Assembly: GCA_001247695.2 (NCBI GenBank)
Contig: LGRX02027795.1
Location: forward strand, 1-25,592
DNA: 25,592 nucleotides
Direction: 5' to 3'
Origin: Cymbomonas tetramitiformis
Taxonomy: Eukaryota; Chlorophyta; Pyramimonadophyceae; Pyramimonadales; Pyramimonadaceae
Shown here: positions 19,878-25,592 of the stretch, in pieces
Layout: the number at the start of each line of letters is the position of its first letter
How positions within the stretch are numbered: the first letter of the stretch is position 1
The notes under the pieces: model-generated
Told to the model about the DNA's origin: nothing
Database searches by the model: none
The model's input: the letters and a program-made list of their open reading frames with translations, nothing else
Position numbers and translations under genes: made by a program

Positions 19878-22502
19878 CTATGATCGATTCTGCGGTTCGC
19901 GACTGCATCGTGACACATTCCGGTTCGCGACGCGGCTGGACTGGCATTCTGTCAGGACTGTAAAGGGACAATATCGCGATACCTTCGGGAAGCTGGTATC
20001 TGAACGGGTCGAGCCTCCAAAATCCAGCGTGGCTGCAAACGTGGCTTCAAAGGACCCTCCGATCGAACTGCATGCTACGGTCAATTTTACTTTTAAAAAT
20101 ATGATATGTTAAGTACGAGACCTTATATACTGAAATATTTCTCTTGCTTGGATATTACTGGCGGTAAGAGGCCGGAGATATCGGATGTCGAACCATGTCG
20201 CCGATGTGGCGCTATAGCATTCACATCTTGGATACATTACGTGATACAATAGTCCGAAGAAATTCGGTGCTGGAAAATCGATCATCTGAACCGTTCGCTG
20301 AAAATGTAGTAATATCTTTATTAAATCGTGCGCATCCGCAAAAAAGTTTACGCCACATTTCTTGGGTGGCATATGACTGCTTTCTCGGGATTTGCGTTTA
20401 TATTTTTTGTTGAGAGAATCTTCAAGGGAGACGACAGACGCATCCGTGATACTCGTACAGTTGAACAGTACAAACGCTTCCAATTTCCCCACTGACGTTC
20501 CTCGGAAGCGAGAAACTCGTCCTCTGCCGTTCGTTTTTCGATCCAGCGGACACCGTGCGGTTTCCATCGGGCGTTTAAGTATGTGAAAACTGCTTCCCGT
20601 TCGCCAGCGGCAATACCCCTCGCTCTTTTAAAAATCATTACATTAGGAAAACATTTTTTCGGATAATAGATGTTTAGATAACACGATAGGCTATTCTTTG
20701 AGCTCTTGATCAAGTTCGCATGTGCCCGTTTCAGCTCAGTTTGCAGGCATGACTGCAAACTGAGCCGATGCCTTGAGTGCGCGCGACACTCAAGGGTCAT
20801 CTTTGATCGCAAGCGGTCTCAAAGATACTGGGACGTAAGCCTTGTGCTTCAGGAAATATTTTAAATAAGATATGAGTATCAAGAATCTGAAGTTTCAGTT
20901 GTTGGGTCGAACGCATTACTCTAAACTGTCCTTGTGTTGTGGGTTTTGTATTCAAACCCAAACCCAAACCCAAGATGAGTAAAATAAATCGGCAGTTCCG
21001 GTGCGCGTAAGCTTATGAAACTCTTCAGATATATTCGCAATAGGCCCGGTAATATGATATTAGAAGCACGCCCTCTGATGTTAAGTACTGATTTAGTGAT
21101 CTCAATTCTTCTTTCGGGAGAAAAATTTGTTCAAACCCTACCATGTTTAATAAATTCTAAACAGCCGAGGGGTTGCCGACCGTTTTAGCCTATGAAACTT
21201 CGTAAGTAGTTTCGAGAGACTCTAATAACTAACATATATCTGGCACAAAGGCAGCGGGTTGGGTCTGAATACATTCAAACCTGTATTTAAACCCGGCGGT
21301 TTGGCTATCGGAAACGCGGATGATGAACAACCGCGTTTCCGATAAAGCGAACCGCTGCCCTTCTAAAAGTCTACACGACTTTAATATGCATACGTGATAT
21401 GAAATATGTGCAGATGCTGTGCATATTATGGCCTCGCAGGGCATGCGTGGAGTCCTCTGACTCGATTTCCCATACCCCATGACCCCCTCTCGCTAAACGT
21501 GCAGCAGTTCCAAATTTCTGCACGGATCTTGCCCATGAAAAAAATATGTTGTTCCCAACACACCTTAGAATCATAATGCACAGTTTTATTGCGTTCGGCA
21601 TACCGCAATATACCGAAAACAATAGCCGCTGCACGCTGACTCACGGGGTAGGAGAGAACGAACATATTGAAAAACATTCACTCAGTATTTCGACTTTGTT
21701 CCCACGCATGCAGATCTTTGCCGACCGCAACTGTGACGTGAGGTACGACACGTCATCATTTTTGGAGATGAGGTTGACAATATAATTTGCGAGAACAGGT
21801 GTTCCGCTCGGGTAAAACTGGCTAAGCTCCCATAATCAGTCCAGCCGAGTGCTTTTATCATGCATCTCGGAAACCCGGATAATACGAAGTGATGACTGAC
21901 AGTACAGTACTACTGTACTGTCATCCTAGCTACTAGCGGAGTCACGGTTCCGATCAGAGACGGGTCAGGCTAGGGGCTATCAGAGCCCATAATAATAACC
22001 CTGAACCTAAAGTCCAGCACACCACCCGGAGCTGTGACTGTAGCCAATAGGGCTAGGCAAGCGGAGCTAACTAAACAGATAACAAACAGCAATTCACTGG
22101 AAACAGATATACTTTTAGCTGGGTGCCCGGGGACTTGTCCCGGCACAACCCACTACTGCGGCCAAGGCTAATCAAACCACCAGGATAACAGATAAGCACA
22201 CTCAGCCACTGCAAAGCTGGTCGGCAGAGCCGAGTTCAGCGGTCGGATTCCAAGGCAGAAATACTTCCGAAGTGAGTTGAGACGATAATTGAAAGGCGTT
22301 GACACCACCAGACCCAAGAGGGTCAGGCGGATCCCGGAGTGGATTGTTAGGATGTCCAAACTGCAAAGCAGCCGAGGTCGATTGAAAAGAAAACTGTGTC
22401 ACGTCCCGCTGCGGCATTGACGAACCAGCAGCAACCACAGGCGGGCAAAGAGGATCCGGTAATGCATCCGAGACGAACGGTAATGTCACCGAGACGAACC
22501 GC
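19878..22502. other. Region between the gypsy fragment and element B, no recognised gene
   Basis: Homology to the gypsy polyprotein stops near 19,870 and nothing recognisable continues it. - strand frames at 20,348-20,812 and 22,202-22,489 have protein-like stretches (for example REAVFTYLNARWKPHGVRW, and a Pro/Ser-rich start) but no known motif. Exact hairpins include gctcagtttgcag / ctgcaaactgagc (20,734-20,765), cttgagtg / cactcaag (20,772-20,794) and atcggaaacgcgg / ccgcgtttccgat (21,307-21,343). A 21-bp tandem repeat ggtaatg-accgagacgaac lies at 22,458-22,500. A palindrome acagtacagtactactgtactgt lies near 21,900. Confidence 0.5.
21300..21480. repeat. Segment with an inverted, diverged copy inside element B
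   Basis: Sequence around 21,385-21,465 (atatgcatacgtgatatga, gatgctgtgcatattatgg, gagtcctctgactcga) aligns to the reverse complement of 23,190-23,285 (atatgcatatgagatatgcg, catgctgtgcattatgcg, gagtcagcggactcga). Both regions are accompanied by a ggaaacgcgg hairpin (21,307 and 23,319). This suggests a further, older member of the same repeat family. Confidence 0.6.
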
Positions 22503-24265
22503 GGAACCCTCTCATTCGTGTCGCGAGGTCCTTTTATTTGTCGTGTCGCAAAAAGATTCGTTTATATTAACGACGCTTCGCAGCTTTTTCAGAAATATGC
22601 TGTTTTTCATTTCGTTTCCCTTAAAGGAGCGAAACAGGTTTCCTGGAAAAAAGTGACATCAACAGGCCACACCGCAGGAGCTGTCCCTCAAAAATTATGC
22701 CGTTGGAAATTTTCCAAAAACTTTCTGCCCATGTCAGCAGTCCTACCCCGGATTGTGTCGAGCGCTCGCGCTTTACCGGCCAATCATGATACGATAGCAT
22801 CTGAGGGATACCGACCTCAGCATCAGCAGTCCTACCCCGGATTGTCTCGACCGATCGCTCGTAGCCGACAACGAGAGTTTAACAATTCACAATTATACCA
22901 CAAAGATATGCGGAATTTCCAATTATGAATTTGTCGCAACACTACCACTTTCATACGAGGAAAACAGAATCCGCTTGCATTATATACTGCTAAGACCGCT
23001 GAACTGAGCGCCCCGTAAGTCACTCTTCAGCGACCGTTGTGTTTGGAATAATCCCGTCTACCAAACACAACGTAACTTTGCATATGCATTCTAAAGTATG
23101 TTAGGAACCTCATATTTCTTGCGCGCGCAAGATCCGTTCAGATTCTAGGAGTCTGGACGCGGCGCGTTAGAGGGGGTGGATGATTTTGTCATTCGTCGAG
23201 TCCGCTGACTCGACTCACGCGCAGCAGCGACGCATAATGCACAGCATGGCTTTATCACGCATATCTCATATGCATATACAACATATTTTGAGCATCTGAC
23301 ACTGCTCTGACAGCTCTGGCGGAAACGCGGATGTCATTTGCGTCCACGTTTCCGCTAGGATTTCTTCCCTCATTCGCGCGCTCGCTTGCAAGCGAGCATG
23401 CGCATCGCGTGAGGGAATTGTTTGCAAAAATAGCACCTGGTGTGTGTTATCTTTCCGAAATAAAATGGACAGACTCGTCAGTCAACCATACATCTCACTG
23501 TAGGCTGGCGCGTTCATCCGGGTATAGCGAACGGAATTTTGAGTTTCTAAAACCCCCAATAGTTGCGATTGCGGGTATCATTCTACGTGATGCGCGTATC
23601 GATAAACTTAGTAGGAATATGTGATGATATTCAATAGGAAATTCTTGCTTAGATTAATACATGATCTTAAGAAGTAATCTTGTTTTGGCTCGACAGGGGC
23701 ACACTGCGGGGGAAACGTTCCGTGTTATTCTTAAAATTGCATATTTAACAAATGACATTTGAACACTCACCACTGCAAAAACGGACAGATATTGCAAAAA
23801 CGGTCACGATTCTGCAAAAGCCGACACTGGAAAACTCTCGAGCGTGTTTGACCTCATCATTATGCCATGACACCATTCGGGTGTCATCGTCATCGTCATC
23901 GATTATGGGGTGGGGATGGGGTCCGATTCTCTTTCTGTGTGGCGATTTTATTGAAAGGAATTTTCGCGAATTCCTCCGTTCAACACGACACCCTGAATGC
24001 AATTCAAATAATCGTTTGTCCGATTTGTTTTTCATAATTTGTTATCCTTGCTATTCCTGTCCATACAAATTTGGTCATCTGAAAATTTTCTGTGAATTTT
24101 GTGGATTTCTGCGAATTTTCACGACAGAAATGAGCGTTGCGCTCATGTTTGTCGCAGGTGCGACATAAATGAGCGCAACGCTCATTTATGTCGCACGGTA
24201 TAATTGCAGTTTTGTCGCACGGTGCGACAAATAAAATAACCTTGCGACAAAAATGAAGTGCTACC
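22503..24265. mobile_element. Element B: second copy of the element A family, opposite orientation
   Basis: The left end (ggaaccctctcattcgtgtc then cttttatttgtcgtgtcgca) matches the inverted right end of A. The right end read inward (ggtagcacttcatttttgtc, gcaaggttattttatttgtc) matches the left end of A. About 22,520-22,800 is nearly identical in inverse to 18,060-18,335. The middle (22,970-24,060) differs from A apart from family motifs. Palindromes lie at the right end (24,121-24,231), and a gctcgcttgcaagcgagc palindrome at 23,380. No transposase was seen. The 9-mers outside the two ends (acgaaccgc and gaggccata) do not match, so no target duplication is evident. Confidence 0.65.
24121..24231. 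repeat. Palindrome cluster at the right end of element B
   Basis: An exact 16-bp inverted repeat, gcgacataaatgagcg with its complement, is separated by only caa (24,160-24,194). It is preceded by a second, imperfect one (gacagaaatgagcg-ttg-cgctcatgtttgtc, 24,123-24,153) and followed by tttgtcgcac-g-gtgcgacaaa (24,211-24,231). It is strongly cruciform-prone and equivalent to the left end of element A. Confidence 0.92.
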
Positions 24266-24336
24266 GAGGCCATACGCTGTAAATCTCTAATTGTGCATCC
24301 GATTTTCTTTCGAGCGGTTTGTTTTGTACGAGCCAT
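24266..24336 (-). pseudogene. Short frame starting with the histone H3 N-terminus, cut by element B
   Basis: The - strand frame from the ATG at 24,336 begins MARTKQTARK, identical to the first ten residues of histone H3 including K4 and K9. It then diverges at once (KIGCTIRDLQRMAS instead of STGGKAPRKQL) and runs into the end of element B at 24,265. A TATA-like tataaa lies about 35 bp upstream of the ATG on the same strand. There is no histone fold. It may be a broken or chimeric H3 gene, or an unrelated protein with an H3-like tail. Upstream on the same strand, in the same frame, lies a basic peptide from 24,468 (MSTGRLSRVRKPTAKAQA) that I do not recognise. Confidence 0.5.
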
Positions 24337-24549
24337 GCAATAATGAAATAAATGACACCCCGACATGCATTTATAGGGATGCAGATACGCACCTCCCTCA
24401 CGCCCGGCAGCCACAGCCTGTGCCTTAGCAGTGGGCTTTCTGACTCTTGATAATCTCCCAGTAGACATGTCTAAAATTATGAATTATTTTAATATTTTCC
24501 TAGTATATATATAGATAAAGAAATCTATGAATATATCTACTACCATACT

Positions 24550-24862
24550 CACGTGTGACAATCGTATACGATTGTCAAGCTTCGACCGTACGGTTAATCA
24601 TATTCATATGTGCACGAGTAGTGACAAACTCTTCGCGAATATCCAGGCAGGGTTATACGACATGCAATAGGATACACGATCTCGGCGCTAAGTTCGGCTC
24701 TCTCTCACGTGTGACAATCGTATACGATTGTCAAGCTTCGACCGTACGGTTAAACATATTCAGATGTGCACGAGTAGTGACAAACTCTTCGCGAATATCC
24801 AGGCAGGGTTATACGACATGCAATAGGATACACGATCTCGGCGCTAAGTTCGGCTCTCTCTC
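24550..24862. repeat. 156-bp direct duplication with 20-bp palindromes
   Basis: Two nearly identical copies (24,550 and 24,706) begin cacgtgtgac. Each holds the perfect palindrome gacaatcgtatacgattgtc (24,557-24,576 and 24,713-24,732) and the smaller aaccgtacggtc-type palindrome. Only a few bases differ, so the duplication is recent. It lies upstream of the H3-like frame on the - strand. No 5S or tRNA identity was found despite an RNA-like look. Confidence 0.92.
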
Positions 24863-25000
24863 TGTGCCCGGAGGCACAGCGTGAGCCGATATGCCTATGC
24901 GTCTATATGTGTGTCATCGGGGGTAATCTGGGATTGGCACGATGACAGTGAAATTGGGCTTGAAATCACGATAAGAATGAATACCAGATGTCCGGGGTAT

Positions 25001-25078
25001 GACACTATGACACTATGACACTATGACACTATGACAGTATGACACTATGACACTATAGTAGTATGACAGTACTGTGGG
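25001..25078. repeat. GACACTAT 8-bp tandem array, first block
   Basis: Eight to nine units of gacactat with gacagtat variants, ending in agtatgacagtactgtgggg then gtgtcatcgtgg. Confidence 0.92.
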
Positions 25079-25174
25079 GGGTGTCATCGTGGAACTCAGT
25101 CAGACCCTCGAAGAATGGTCAGATTCGCATCGGGGTTGAAAAGACAATGGAATCGAATATCAGATATTAAGGTT

Positions 25175-25256
25175 ATGACAATATGACAGTATGACGCTAT
25201 GACAGTATGACAGTATGACAGTACAGTAGTATGACAGTACTGTGGGGCAGTCATCG
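25175..25256. repeat. GACAGTAT 8-bp tandem array, second block
   Basis: Units tgacaata, tgacagta and tgacgcta, ending in the same agtatgacagtactgtgggg then gtcatcgtg as the first block. The pair looks like a diverged ~160-bp duplication. After it, 25,257-25,592 has no recognised feature. Confidence 0.85.
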
Positions 25257-25592
25257 TGTCAGCCTGTCGGCATAACATCTGAATCGAGAATGACGAATCG
25301 GAATTAGAAATGAGATCGGATCGGGAATTGAACGTTGAGCCGAAGTGTGACATCGGCTGTCGAGTGGTTGACCCTGCAACCTGAGTGACAAGTGAATAAG
25401 TGGAGCACTTGAGAAGTGTTTAGCCTTCAGAACTCGGAACCGAATTATCGTTTGTACCTCAATCTGGCCCTGATCCAGTATATTATAAAAATCCGAATTG
25501 TGTACCTTTGCACGTTCAATCAAAAACATATTTCCGAGCATCTGTCGTCGTGCCCCTGGCACATTTGGTATCTTGCGTTACTTTGAACGCCT

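Noticed and set aside
21965..21985. ctatcagagccc as a primer-binding site of an LTR element on the + strand
   Set aside because: It matches the common plant-type site tggtatcagagcc over only about ten bases, and no LTR pair or downstream gag was found.
24555..24884. Possible 5S rRNA or tRNA pair in the 156-bp duplication
   Set aside because: A gatctcggcgctaag stretch looks like 5S, but the flanking conserved segments and length do not fit.

Overview
This is a nuclear, eukaryotic, intron-rich and repeat-rich window. Three host genes can be rebuilt exon by exon from conserved protein motifs plus GT-AG splice sites whose phases agree. They are the 3' part of an RluA-family RNA pseudouridine synthase (+ strand, about 1.5-4.85 kb), a thioredoxin-fold light chain of the outer-dynein-arm LC3/NME8 type (- strand, 9.41-7.02 kb, five exons, 159 aa) and translation initiation factor eIF3 subunit i (+ strand, 10.68-13.14 kb, ten exons, 321 aa). 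The plant-like pseudouridine synthase, a ciliary dynein light chain and a Ty3/gypsy chromovirus point to a flagellated green alga. The very repetitive texture reminds me of prasinophytes such as Cymbomonas, but that is recollection, not something I could search.

Layout: 1-780 is a 40-bp minisatellite. 780-1,080 holds small tandem repeats and a possible early exon. 1,542-4,852 is the pseudouridine synthase 3' half, whose largest intron is filled with a ~34-bp minisatellite that copies the exon-intron junction. 4,853-7,018 has only one unassigned open frame. 7,019-9,414 is the dynein light chain and 9,415-10,680 the intergenic region between the two divergent genes. 10,681-13,142 is eIF3i. 13,143-16,202 is non-genic apart from a truncated non-LTR reverse transcriptase (about 13.91-14.40 kb) and degenerate ~190-bp repeats.

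16.2-24.3 kb is a nest of mobile DNA. A 5'-truncated gypsy polyprotein on the - strand carries an integrase tail, a chromodomain and a C5-cytosine DNA methyltransferase domain. Its last codons are split by a 2.1-kb element (A, 16,248-18,350) with terminal inverted repeats, flanked by a 9-bp target duplication with one mismatch. A second member of the same family (B, 22,503-24,265) lies in the opposite orientation about 4 kb away. Both carry long palindromes at one end. Next to the outer end of B, a short reading frame starts with the exact first ten residues of histone H3.

24.5-25.6 kb is a 156-bp direct duplication with 20-bp palindromes and two GACACTAT-type arrays. No tRNA, rRNA or CRISPR locus was seen. 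The host genes are unrelated housekeeping and ciliary genes and form no pathway; the biology that stands out is the interplay of mobile elements and repeats with exons.
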